Assembly (NCBI GenBank): GCA_025765595.1 | Contig: JAIVFH010000007.1 | Coordinates: forward strand, 248,001-312,000 | Direction of reading: 5' to 3' | DNA: 64,000 nucleotides | DNA from: Obelidium mucronatum | Taxonomy: Eukaryota; Chytridiomycota; Chytridiomycetes; Chytridiales; Chytriomycetaceae | In this document: positions 32,274-41,952 of the stretch, in pieces | Numbering within the stretch: position 1 is the first letter of the stretch | Layout: every line of letters starts with the position of its first letter | Made by a program: the position numbers and the translations under genes | Notes under the pieces: model-generated | What the model was told of the DNA's origin: nothing | Database searches by the model: none | Seen by the model: the letters and a program-made list of their open reading frames with translations, nothing else

Positions 32274-33530
32274 TCAAGCTTCCTCCAGGAACTCGCTCTG
32301 AGTGAAAAATATGCAGTTAGCACACGCATGTTTGAACACAAAAACACGGCCAACCTCATGCGCCTTGTTCTGATCCCGCCATTGCTCAAAGACGATTGCG
32401 AGTTTCTTGCGATCCTCTAATCCACATGCGTCCAGCAGTTTGTTTTCCAGTTCTTTAGATTTGAACCATTGTTCCTCGCGTTGCTGATGGTCTGATATCG
32501 TAGCTTGCGTCATAAACACTTCACAAAGTTGATCCAACGTGGAAGAAGCATTTTGTACTGATGGAGCCAAAGAAATAGCTGCTTGACGAAACGCAAGCAC
32601 ATTTGGAGACAAAGCAGTCGACGTAGTGCCTGCCCGTGACGAAGAAGCATTCGACCCAGGACTATCCATATTCCAAAACGAATCAAAATCACAATCCATT
32701 CCTCCAGTTTCATACAAGTGCATCTAATCAGTTAAGTTAATTTCGTTGTGAATCAAAAGTCGAGAAAAAAAAGAGGAAGTGTGCACTCACCACGTGCGAC
32801 CGATTTAGGACTTTACAAAGCTCAAACACTTCAATCGCTCTTACACGATCTTCCAGTGTACATTTCGCGAGTACTCGATTTCTCAATTTAAGAATCCGCA
32901 CAAGATATTTCCTGATTTCAGTTGTGTTTGTGCATTCCGCTTGCAGCAAGAAAAGATCCAGGAGTTCGTCCACGAGTTTGCTGTCTTTGAGGGATGGAAT
33001 ATCTTTGAGAGCGAATCGCGTTGATAGCACTTGAGGTGGACCAAATAGCTCAACGGCCCTGACATCTATCCACTGAGTCTGTTGCAAATGAAGGACTGCT
33101 ATTGACCAAGGAGTTCTGATTATTATCAATCCCGTTATTGATGTTGTTGTTGGTGGTGTCAGTCAGTGAGGAGAGGAACCCAAAGTCAATAATAGGATGC
33201 TGTTGTAGTTGTTGCTGCTGTTGGAACACATTGCCTGAGATCAGGCATCACCACCGGTGCAGCTATCGAGCCACCAGTACCATCTAATCCAGCCAATCCC
33301 TCAAGGACAGCAAGTGACCCTGTAGAATCCAGCACAGCCTTCCTCAACACCTGATTCTCTTTTTCAAGAACTGCAACTCTCAATTCAAGCTCCTTGATCC
33401 GATTGTCCTTCTTTTGTCTATAATTATTTGCTGCGATTCGGTTCTGTTCTGCGCGTTTCGCTGAAACTGCCGTTGCGTCTTTTCGGGGACGGCCTTTTGG
33501 TGGTGGTGGTGATGGTTGTTTGAAGTCCAT
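32274..33530 (-). CDS. B19: bZIP protein with two modules, frame changes in the linker
   Basis: Start ATG 33530 (MDFKQPSPP). Basic region AKRAEQNRIAANNYRQKKDN; zipper IKELELRVAVLEKENQVLRK. The frame must change near 33240 (to a Gln/Asn linker) and again near 33070 to enter module A: VRAVELFGPPQVLSTRFALK, DIPSLKDSKLVDELLDLF (no intron here), ILKLRNRVLAKCTLEDRVRA, IEVFELCKVLNRSHV. Module B: FRQAAISLAPSVQNASSTLD, LCEVFMTQATIS, KELENKLLDACGLEDRKKLA, FEQWRDQNKAHE/intron, SEFLEEA (stop 32274). The short last exon parallels ESIFDGV in B18. Confidence 0.65.
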
Positions 33531-33616
33531 TTTCAATTCGTTTTACAATATTTTACTTTATTTTACGGGGGTGTTTTTCTTCTTCTTCTACATCTTGTTG
33601 TTATACATTGAGTTTT

Positions 33617-34730
33617 TTAAAAATGGTATGTGGTGGAAGGATTCCAGTGTGGATGTGGGGCTGGATACGAAGGCTCCGCATAAGAATACATGGTGCCAGA
33701 TACGGAAGCATATGGGTATGCGTAATCTGGATCCAGATTTGGGTTCTCGAATGGAATTATCGGATTCAAGTCAGCGGCGGTTAGCTGATTGACTGTGTTT
33801 ATAAATTGTGCAAACGAAGGCAGCTTTGGAAGTGCACGTGGAACGTTGAACGCGGCTTGTTGTTCGTTGTGAACTTGGACGAATTGCTCCTGCTCAAAGT
33901 TCCGTCTACTGCTGCGGGTCAATGACGATGACACAGATGTGGATTCGGACAGAGACGGATCGAGATATTCAGAATCTTGTGGAGAGTCGGAGAGACGTTC
34001 CCGCCGCCGCTCAAACTTTTCGATTTGTTTCTCCAGCTGCTTCATGTGACTTTCTCTTCGTACCCAATGATTGCGCTGTGCTATTCTGTAATATACGTGC
34101 ATTCAGTAATCAAATTGGGTGTGATAAAAGAAAACTCTCCACTAAAAAAAAAGGGAAAACAATCACCTCGTCTGCACGACTCTTCGAATATCTCCCGCTG
34201 TATACTTCAGCAATGCATACTGCAGTTCTGGGTTTGCCTTAACAGCAGCAGTAACAGCATCAACATTGGTGAAGTCAATCTTGTCAGCCAATCGGGCCGC
34301 CAAAGCCTCCTTACGCAGTCTGTCCGCTTCGTACGCCTCGAGTGAAGGCTCATCCGTTGGGGTTGTGCTGTGTGCATCCTCTGATGGATCAATGAAATTG
34401 TTGAATTTCGGATTATCTGATTTCGGTGACAGTAATGATCCACCCTCAGCTTGAGACAAAGTTTGCAGCTTCTTTTCCAGCTCAGCCAATTTTGCCTTCT
34501 TGCGCATGCTGATGGAGTTGCGTTGTGTTTTTTTAATGAAACTATTTTGAATGCTTTCCACACAATTCGAAATTACCGAAACGAAGCCTGGGCAAGCCGC
34601 ACCTGCTCTGCTCGCTTGTCCTGATAGCTTTGCGCACCTTCTTTGGTTTGCTTTGCTGATCGACCTTGTGCGTTGGTGATGATTGTGGTTCTGCCGCAGA
34701 AGTCCTTGTTGTTGTTGTTGGACGAGGCAT
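33617..34730 (-). CDS. B20: protein with two bZIP-type regions (variant residues)
   Basis: Start ATG 34730 (MPRPTTTT). Exons about 34577-34730, 34167-34508 and 33617-34085. After a change of frame near 34640, the first basic region is DKRAEQVRLAQASFR/MRKKAK with zipper LAELEKKLQTL; Val replaces the invariant Asn. About 100 residues later, before and across an intron, a second bZIP-like region reads GDIRRVVQTR/IAQRNHWVRRESH with coil MKQLEKQIEKFERRRERL; Thr replaces Asn and Trp replaces Arg. The tail is Tyr/Pro-rich, with no helical module. Plan matches B21. Confidence 0.6.
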
Positions 34731-34790
34731 TTTTTCTTGGCAGTTCTTTTTTTTCTTCAGTTTTTTTTTTTTAATTTTACCAACTCATTT

Positions 34791-34807
34791 ATTACGTGTC
34801 TGACTCA
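34791..34807. promoter_or_regulatory. TTACGTG and TGACTCA upstream of B20
   Basis: TTACGTG (34792-34798) and TGACTCA (34801-34807) sit side by side about 60-75 bases upstream of the B20 start. The pairing resembles that upstream of B11 and B12. Confidence 0.4.
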
Positions 34808-34966
34808 AAGTCTGGATTATCAGATGGCATGTTCCCATTGATAATCAAAAAGATATCTTTTTTTCTTCTTTATATAATATTTAAACAAATAATAGGGGGG
34901 AATATAAAGAGTACATAAGCTTTACAAATTTGGATTCAATAGTGCCGCTGGTACACTGGTCTATCT

Positions 34967-36272
34967 TCAGGGCCGTGAGACGGACTGGCCCCTTATATAC
35001 GGAGAATTTACATTATACATGTAGTTTTGAGGTGGTGGAAGTGGCGGCGGCGGGTGCAACGAGTTGTAGAATGGAGCTTCAGTGTTGTTGAATCTGAAGC
35101 ATCTGCTGGATAGGAGGCAGTCGAATCGGTGGTAGATTGCTGGTATATACAGGCTCACTTTTCAAACTATATTGTCTCGAAGGTGAAGAGGAATGCTTTG
35201 GTGGAGAATATCTTGGCTGGTCATTGTAACTGACGGCTTGTGCGTGGAGATGGTAATCCAAAGAAGCACCGTCCTCAAACCGATGACAAGGGGGACTCCC
35301 GCTTTCATAAAGCGGTCGCGCGACTCTCCTCGGTAGGTCCTCTCCTTGAAAACTGGGTTCAGCCGCGGCTGGGACTTGACTTGTTGAAGCACCCCCTAGC
35401 CCCTGATCCAACGCCTCCAAAACAGCAACTTGGGCTTCCAGGTCTTTAATCCTTTGCTGCTTTCCTCATCCAAAAGTTGCGTTGGGCAGATCGAACCTGT
35501 AGTTGGCGACGGAGGGCTGTTGGTAGTTGTTTGAGCAGTTCGGCATTTCCTCTTGGATCCCTTTTCAGTTTCTCCAGCAATGCAGGATCCAGCCGGCTTT
35601 CATCCACCATTATCTCTCCCTCTCCACTTGTTACCATGTATTCATCGTGGTTGGTGTGGCTGTCATTGTCGTTTCGGCCTTCAATAACACTACCACTAGC
35701 GACGACATATTCTGGTAAATACTCGTCTTCGTCATCATCATTGTCGACTGCATACGATTTAACCCGCTTCCTCTCTCTCAACAGCTTGCCGCTTCCACTG
35801 CTGTTGCTGCTGCTGCTGCCAAGAGTCTCATTAATTGGAAGCGGCCCAGTATTACTACTGCTGCGATCCATAGCAGCCTGCGGTAGATCCGTTGGATTCA
35901 CATTATGCACTTCAGTCAGCAGTTTGAGTTTGACTTCCAGCTCTTTGATTTTCATCTTCTTTTTGGCTCGGAATCGAGCCTGTGCTAGACGGACCTGTGT
36001 GTGTGCGTCGTGAGAAAAATGGAGTCTTTTAATTAACATGAGAGGAGGGAAAGGCGGTAGAAAAAGAGGGCCAGTATTGGTGTCTTTTGTTGGGGTTGGG
36101 TGGGGAAGTGTAGTCATGCTGTGCACTGTACCTGCTCTGCTCTCTTGTCGCTTAGTTTGCGCACCTTCTTTGCTCCTGGTGCTGGACACTGTTCGAGCTC
36201 GAATTCCAGTCTCCTTTCTGTATCGTCCATGTGGGGTGAGGTTGATGACTCGTTGCTTACGCTTCGGTTCAT
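34967..36272 (-). CDS. B21: protein with two bZIP-type regions (variant residues)
   Basis: Start ATG 36272 (MNRSVSNES). Exon 1 (36132-36272) ends KKVRKLSDKRAEQ. Exon 2 (from 35994) continues VRLAQARFRAKKKMKIKELE, zipper VKLKLLTEVHNV. Val sits at the invariant Asn. An acidic linker (NDDDEDEYLPEYV) follows, then the second region LLKQLPTALRRQLQVRSAQR and NFWMRK; a frame change near 35465 is needed to continue QQRIKDLEAQVAVLEALDQG. Val and Trp replace Asn and Arg. The tail is Pro/Tyr-rich. It closes at 35079 in one frame or, after another change, at 34967 (NYMYNVNSPYIRGQS). Sister of B20. Confidence 0.6.
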
Positions 36273-36607
36273 TTTTTAGGCGAGTGGGGAAACTGAACAA
36301 ATACAAAAACAGAGACGTCAGAAAATTTTGCGTCTGGCCTGTTTTGAAATGAATAAAAAAACTGCCAAGAAATGTTCACCAAAAAAAAAACCCCCCAACT
36401 ATCGCTTATTACTTATTCCTGTATTTGTTGATGCTTTCCCCCTTACACTTTTGTGTTGAAAATCATATTCTATAACTTTTCTTCTTTAATGGTAATAGGA
36501 CAAATAAATCAAATAAAAAAAGCACGAAGCTTTAAATAACTCCTTCAACGTTTTGATGTCTCTACTTCCTTTTTTTTCCTCCCCTCCTTGCTTTTTTTCT
36601 AAATATG
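36273..36607. other. Intergenic, AT-rich
   Basis: About 335 bases between the 3' end of B22 and the 5' end of B21. A-rich and T-rich runs and one AATAAA-like stretch (about 36506) compatible with B22 3' processing are the only features seen. Confidence 0.4.
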
Positions 36608-37927
36608 CTATTCCTGTCTATCGTCGTAGTTCTGTCTAGTCGTGTTGTTTAAATAGCTTTGGTTTGTGGTTGATTGATGAAGATGCTGCTGCTGCTGCTG
36701 ATGAAGATGCTGTTGCTGTTGATGCTGTTGTGGGTGCTGTTGCTGCTGCTGTTGCATTGGCGGCGGCTGGTGATGATGATGAACGGGAGGAGGCGGGTGA
36801 GGACCGTATTGATACTGCTGCGGTTGATACTGCTGAGGTGCACTATAAGCTCTTGGCTGAGGATATGGTGAAGAGTTATCGTATTCGGGCCTGCGAATCG
36901 ATTGGTGATGTGGCGCAAGTGGAGACTGGATATACTGTTGTGGGGAATACGTTGGCCCAGGAGAAGGAGCATTGTACGAATACTGCTGCTGCTGCTGCTG
37001 CTGCTGTTGCTGGTATCGATTGGGAGGCAATGGCGCCGCTGAAGAGGATGCAGAGTACGGACCAGCAGCAGGTGCCGCCTGTGGTGGCGATGGGAACATA
37101 TTCCTTATCGGTGGCAAGACCACCATCCCATCATGTAGCGACTCGGGAGAGCTAGGCCGCGTGCTATTTCCATATTCCGACGAGTTTGCAGAAGACAGAG
37201 AGGCCACCCGCTCCACGGCCGCCCGTTCAGCTTGACCAGCCAAGATTCGCAGTCTAGCGTTTTCGGCTTCCAATTCCCTGAGTCGAATTTCCGTCTGTCG
37301 AACCTTTTCGAGATCAACTTGGCTTTCGTATGGAACAGGTGCTGTTGCGGGTATCGGCAGCTGCTGCTGTTGCTGGCTCGGTGCTTGAGGTGGCAGTGGT
37401 GCTTGAGCGTAATAGAGATTTTGAGGTGGTGCTCCATCATCATCACCAGTATTATTTAAGAGCTCCGTCAATCTGGCCTCCAGCTCTCGGATTCTCTCCT
37501 TCTTGCGCTGGCGGCTTGCCCGCTGAGCCAAACGGTTTTGCACAGTCCGCCGCACGGCCGGTGGGAGTTGCTTGATTTGGTCTTTTTCTGCTGGGACTGG
37601 CAGCTCCTTCAGGTTCCCATGAGGGATTGTTGGGAAGGGCTTAAACGCAGACGAAGTGCCAACTGATCGGGCTGGCGAGTACAAGCTCTGATTGCTACTG
37701 CTGCCCACTGCCACTGCCCGGAGTCCTCGCTGCTGCTGCTGTCGCTGTTCCAGTTCAAGCACCTGCTGTTCCAGTTCTTGAATTCTCCTCTTTTTCCTTT
37801 CTTGGTGTTGCCGTTGGGCCAATCTATTTTGAAGCTGACGTTCTTGGTCGGCTGACGACTGCTGTTGTTGTTGATGTTGGCTTGGAGGAGAGTCGTTGTC
37901 AGACGAGGGAGGATTTGTAGGGTTCAT
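36608..37927 (-). CDS. B22: double-bZIP protein, two complete basic regions
   Basis: One uninterrupted frame of 439 residues, ATG 37927. Region 1 (about residues 29-62): ADQERQLQNRLAQRQHQERK, zipper IQELEQQVLELEQR. Region 2 (about 118-158): IKQLPPAVRRTVQNRLAQRA, SRQRKKERIRELEARLTELL. A third coil lies at about 205-245 (EIRLRELEAENARLRILAGQ). The C-terminal half is Gln/Pro/Tyr/His-rich. Region 1 keeps Asn but has Gln at the invariant Arg (NRLAQRQHQ); region 2 is canonical (NRLAQRASR). As the frame is unbroken, this is the best evidence that tandem bZIP domains are real in this family. No helical module. Confidence 0.88.
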   Translation of the reverse strand: MNPTNPPSSDNDSPPSQHQQQQQSSADQERQLQNRLAQRQHQERKKRRIQELEQQVLELEQRQQQQRGLRAVAVGSSSNQSLYSPARSVGTSSAFKPFPTIPHGNLKELPVPAEKDQIKQLPPAVRRTVQNRLAQRASRQRKKERIRELEARLTELLNNTGDDDGAPPQNLYYAQAPLPPQAPSQQQQQLPIPATAPVPYESQVDLEKVRQTEIRLRELEAENARLRILAGQAERAAVERVASLSSANSSEYGNSTRPSSPESLHDGMVVLPPIRNMFPSPPQAAPAAGPYSASSSAAPLPPNRYQQQQQQQQQQYSYNAPSPGPTYSPQQYIQSPLAPHHQSIRRPEYDNSSPYPQPRAYSAPQQYQPQQYQYGPHPPPPVHHHHQPPPMQQQQQQHPQQHQQQQHLHQQQQQHLHQSTTNQSYLNNTTRQNYDDRQE

Positions 37928-38677
37928 TCGCTAATTGATCAATTGGCACTTTTTTTTGTTCAGGTGGTTGATGGATGGATAAGAGTCCAATCGGCAACTG
38001 TGGGCGAACTTTTTCTGCTACTTAGAAATACTTTGACGTCTTATTTATAAGGGGAGGCTGGACAGATGTTAAAAAATTCCGTCATTGATTTCCAGATCGT
38101 TGGCACAAATCACACTTGAATGGAATGAAATTTTTCAGTTTTTTTTTGGTTTGATCAATAATAAAGCAGCTATGGCACCCCTGATTCGATTGATAAGAGA
38201 ACTTGTCGTGCCCTTGTTTTCTTGTGTTTAGCGATCATATGCCAATCATATTGGGCTTTTATTGACGTGCCAACGCAAACACAGTCAGCACGGATCTTGG
38301 CACAATTTTCTCAGCCACCTGTTTTTTACGTAAAATGGTGTGTCAATTGAGTGATATGAAACAAGGCGACAGTTATTTTCGGCCTTGAGTCATTTGTTGA
38401 ATAAAAAGCAATTCGGAATTCCTTGTTTATTTCATTAAACCTCTGACTACAATTAACCTGCGCACATATCTATTATAGAACTTTGATTTTTTGGGAAAAG
38501 TGCTTTGGTGTTTTCGTCGAGAGAAACGCTGGAAGCAAATAAGAAGGAAACAAGACAAAAGGGGGAGATACTGACTACGAAATAAACAAAAAAAAACAGC
38601 GGACAGCTGTAAAGAGAACTTCAAAAAAGACAAAAAAAAAGACGGAAAGACACTTTTGAACCAAGAGCGTAAATGTT
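37928..38677. promoter_or_regulatory. 750-base promoter region of B22 with Yap, AP-1 and CRE-like sites
   Basis: No gene is seen. Motifs: TGACGTC (about 38033), TTGACGTG (about 38262), the palindrome TTACGTAA (38326-38333) and TGAGTCA (38386-38392). It lies upstream of the double-bZIP gene B22 and downstream of B23. The mix of bZIP half-sites with different spacing is notable. Confidence 0.45.
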
Positions 38678-40393
38678 TCAAGTTTGCTGTTGTTGCCGTC
38701 CAAGACCAATAGTATTTCGAATGATTCTCACAAATCCAGTCTGAAAGGAAGAAATTTAGAATAAACCAAAAACGACCACCCCAAAAAGATGTAGAAACTT
38801 ACAAAATGTTTCTTGACGAAATCATTCTTTTTACCAGTGTATTGAGTGAGTTGGATCACTCTTTCTTGGTCTTCCTCTGTACAAGCTTCCAGAATCTGGA
38901 GCTTCGTCATACAGATTTTGATCAAATTCTTATCGATTCTTTCTGGAGTTGGAACGCGGCCTGGGAACGGCGATGGAGGACGAACAGTCATTTCCTGAAA
39001 GAGAAAATAAAAATCGAGTTCAACGCCAAGAACCAAGAAAAAATAAAGATTGAGTCATCTCTCATTCTTACATTAAACATATCGCACAAGTCATCCACCA
39101 AACGAGCACCATTCTCATTTTGCAATGATGGCACCGTCTTCAACAAACGTCTTCCGACATCTGTACGTTCTTGAGAAGGCAAAGAATCCAATTGAGCAAA
39201 GTCCCAGTTATCACTAAGATTGCTAGTGACACTTGGCTTTGTTCTGAGACTCGGTGTAGCTGAGGATTCGGACCGAGTCGCCTGGAAGGGAGGAGTCGCA
39301 GAAGACGATGACGATGACGGCACAAATGCCGATGTAGGAGGTGGACCATTGAGGAATCCAAACGAGCCAGAAGAGGCAAGGTTGAAGAATCCACTGGTTC
39401 GTTGGGCAAGAGTTGTCAAGGAATCCGACGACTGCATAGCAGACAGCCCATTATTATTGATATTAGCGGCTGGTTGGGACGGAACCGTGGTCGGGTAATA
39501 CGAGTTATTCGATAAAGTAGCGGTTGAATCCATGGGTGCGGACATAGAAGGAGAGGTGAATCCTGGATTTAAGGATGGGTACGACAAGATCGAGAATGGA
39601 TCCTGGAACAGCGAGTTGTTGCTTAAAGGTAGTTCTGGCTTTGGCGGAGCGGACATGAGAGTTAACGCCATGCTTTGGTATTGTTGAATGATGGCATCTT
39701 GCTGCTCAATCTTTCGCGTTTGGTTTCGAATCGCTTCAGTGTAGGCAGCAAGGTCCTAAAAACAAAATATTGAAGATTAGAAAACTGGTGCCTGGTAACC
39801 CTGGTTTAAAAAAGCGAACAAAAAAATACTATACCGCTTTGAGCTTGAGGTTATCGATTTCCAACGTAGTCACGCGTTGCGTCCACTCCAAGCTGTTGGA
39901 AACATTGGAAACATTGGCAGAATTGGAATTAAAAGAGTTCAAGCCCGTAGGAGTCACGGCCACGTTGTTGTAAGTCAAGCCCTGGGGAGATTGCGCGTGG
40001 CCACTGTTCCCACCACCATTGACACCCGAATGTGTAGCTTCACACAGCGCAACCTTGTCCTCGAGAGACTTGACGTATGCTTGCTGTTTCTCGCGATACG
40101 TCTTCTGGGAAGCTCTGTTCTGCGCAATGCCGTTTGTCCTTTGGCGGTTCTGACGTTGGTTTCCTGCCAGCCTTCTTGCGCTGCAGCTGCTGCTGCTGGC
40201 TCAGGGGAGACGTGGCTGAGACTGGCGATAGTGAGCCTGCCAGATGTGAGCCGGTGCTGGCAGTGCTGTCGTGGCTGAAGGATCGAGCCTCGAGCGAGGT
40301 CAGTGTGGTTGATGAGGGGATCACGAACTGCTGGTACTGCGCTGCCCACTCGACGGGCACGGCAGGCTGGCTGGGGACAAAGTGTTGGTTCAT
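38678..40393 (-). CDS. B23: bZIP protein with one C-terminal module
   Basis: Start ATG 40393 (MNQHFVPSQ). An AT-hook-like KKAGRKPTSEPPKDKR leads into the basic region; a one-base change near 40128 gives IAQNRASQKTYREKQQAYVK and zipper SLEDKVALCE. A coil (WTQRVTTLEIDNLKLKA) ends at an intron (39761-39833) and continues DLAAYTEAIRNQTRKIEQQD. After a Ser/Pro-rich region comes the module: GRRLLKTVPSLQNENGARLV, DDLCDMFN/intron, ICMTKLQILEACTEEDQERV, IQLTQYTGKKNDFV, and a last exon TGFVRIIRNTIGLGRQQQQ (stop 38678). One module copy only. A TGACTCA lies about 150 bases upstream (40541). Confidence 0.7.
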
Positions 40394-40540
40394 GGCGTGT
40401 GGTAGGGTGTCCCTAGGGATGAGAAAGTGTGCCTTCTTGGGGTTTGCGTACGCGTGTGGAAAGATGCAATTTGGAGACGTAAAATTTTCAATGTGTTACA
40501 AGGATCACAAGTTATCACAGTGAATCAAGGTTGACAAGGT

Positions 40541-40547
40541 TGACTCA
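40541..40547. promoter_or_regulatory. TGACTCA upstream of B23
   Basis: A consensus AP-1/Gcn4 heptamer in the 227-base gap between B24 and B23, about 150 bases upstream of the B23 start. Confidence 0.35.
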
Positions 40548-40620
40548 GATGGCTGGTATTGTGTGTGCTTTTATTGTACTTGTTTATAAATAATGAGAGT
40601 GTTTGATGTGCAGTAGAAGA

Positions 40621-41478
40621 CTATGCTGTATGTCTGTCACCGTTATCCTCATCTGAGGCTTGCTGCTGCCTTTGCCGATCGCCGGAATCACACAGTACGG
40701 CGTATTCTTCCGTTAACTGCTGCACCTGCAGCTCCAAAGCCTGAATTTGCTGGTTCCGCAGCGCCCGACTTTTCCGCTGTGCCAATCGATTCTGCAACTT
40801 GCGACGAACATCCGGCGGTAAATCCTTCATGAGTGCCTTATTGGTTTCTGGGTCTGAATCGTAATCTGCTACGCTACCGGCCGTGCTTGTAGTTGTTGGG
40901 AATGAGCTTCCTTGTGGCGACGTTGTGGAAGTAGAAGCGTTGTCGTCATCGTCTTCTGAATTTAGGAGATTCGATAGACTCATTGAACTGCTACTGGCGC
41001 TGCTGCTACCGGCAGTGTTGCTTGGATGCGCTCCCGCAGCTGCTGTGGTCAAGACGGAATGGTATTGCTGTGGGGTCAGTGCCACGACGGCTCGTTTCTG
41101 AGTTATCAGTCGAGTCAAAGAATCCACTTCTTCTTGAAGAATTTGTATCCGTTGCTTCTTGCGGTGTTGGTGGGCCCGTTGAGCAAGTCTATTCCTTTCG
41201 GACTTTTCATCGTTTTTGAGTTGTCCTCGTTTTCGGTTACGGTTGCCACTGCTGCTAGCTCGCCGTTGCTGCTGCTCTGATTGCTGTTGGGATTCAGATT
41301 GCTGTGGGGGCCGATTCTGGTGGGTTTGGAGATCGGGATAGTGATACTGCTGCGGTTCCTGATACATTGGCGGCTGTACCGGTACTTGATACTGTGGTTC
41401 TTGCGGCGGCTGGTAATACCGATACCGGGAAGAAGAGCCTTGCTCAGATTGGTCAGATGGATAGGCATCGTCACTCAT
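40621..41478 (-). CDS. B24: double-bZIP protein
   Basis: One uninterrupted frame of 285 residues, ATG 41478 (MSDDAYPSD). Region 1 (about residues 90-130): NDEKSERNRLAQRAHQHRKK, zipper IQILQEEVDSLTRLITQ; Gln replaces the invariant Arg. After a Ser-rich, acidic linker (LLNSEDDDDN), region 2 (about 213-262): KDLPPDVRRKLQNRLAQRKS, RALRNQQIQALELQVQQLTE, with Asn and Arg both present. The LPPxVRR lead-in to region 2 is shared with B22. The N-terminus is Gln/Pro/Tyr-rich. No helical module and no intron. Confidence 0.87.
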   Translation of the reverse strand: MSDDAYPSDQSEQGSSSRYRYYQPPQEPQYQVPVQPPMYQEPQQYHYPDLQTHQNRPPQQSESQQQSEQQQRRASSSGNRNRKRGQLKNDEKSERNRLAQRAHQHRKKQRIQILQEEVDSLTRLITQKRAVVALTPQQYHSVLTTAAAGAHPSNTAGSSSASSSSMSLSNLLNSEDDDDNASTSTTSPQGSSFPTTTSTAGSVADYDSDPETNKALMKDLPPDVRRKLQNRLAQRKSRALRNQQIQALELQVQQLTEEYAVLCDSGDRQRQQQASDEDNGDRHTA

Positions 41479-41527
41479 TCGTTGTTTTGGTCAGCAAAAG
41501 ATGTGGAAGTTGGGAAGGGAAATTTCA

Positions 41528-41825
41528 GTTTCAATATATACCAAATTCAGCGTTTCAGGGGGGGATGATCGCCCCTTGTACACAAAAAATGTTTCATACA
41601 CTGTTTCAGGACATGATGATGATGCGTGCAATCATACTTGGAGGCTCATTGAGTGTTTCATCATGTTTCAGAAGAAAAAACACACACGAAAAACGGAGAT
41701 TTCATAACGCGTTTCAGAACTTTTTCATTGATTGTTTCAGACCTCTTTTGTTTTTTAATTAACTGTTTCAGGCCGGGTTCTGAAACGCTCTATTAACCGC
41801 CCCTTAAGTTTCAACAAAGGTTTCA
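41528..41825. promoter_or_regulatory. Cluster of twelve GTTTCA/TGAAAC elements upstream of B24
   Basis: GTTTCA occurs at 41528, 41552, 41591, 41603, 41655, 41665, 41711, 41734, 41765, 41808 and 41820, and its complement TGAAAC at 41781. Six plus-strand copies are the longer TGTTTCA, i.e. TGAAACA on the B24 coding strand. TGAAACA is the pheromone response element bound by Ste12 in yeast. The unit repeats at irregular spacing within 300 bases just upstream of B24, so it is a site cluster rather than a tandem repeat. Whether a Ste12 homologue binds here is unknown. Confidence 0.55.
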
Positions 41826-41833
41826 ACAAGTCG

Positions 41834-41840
41834 TACGTAA
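41834..41840. promoter_or_regulatory. TACGTAA element upstream of B24
   Basis: TACGTAA within GTACGTAAAA, close to the end of the GTTTCA cluster. A near match to the Yap site. Confidence 0.3.
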
Positions 41841-41952
41841 AAGGGGATTCTTAATGTTATTGGCACTGACTGAAAAGAAAGGAGAAAGAAAGAGAAGGTA
41901 AAAAAAAAGTGTAAATAAGAATAATAATAATAAAATCGATCGAGCAGATATT

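Noticed and set aside
41521..41830. CRISPR-like or tandem repeat interpretation of the GTTTCA cluster
   Set aside because: Spacing is irregular and the shared unit is only 6-7 bases, so it is a motif cluster and not an array; this is also a eukaryotic window.
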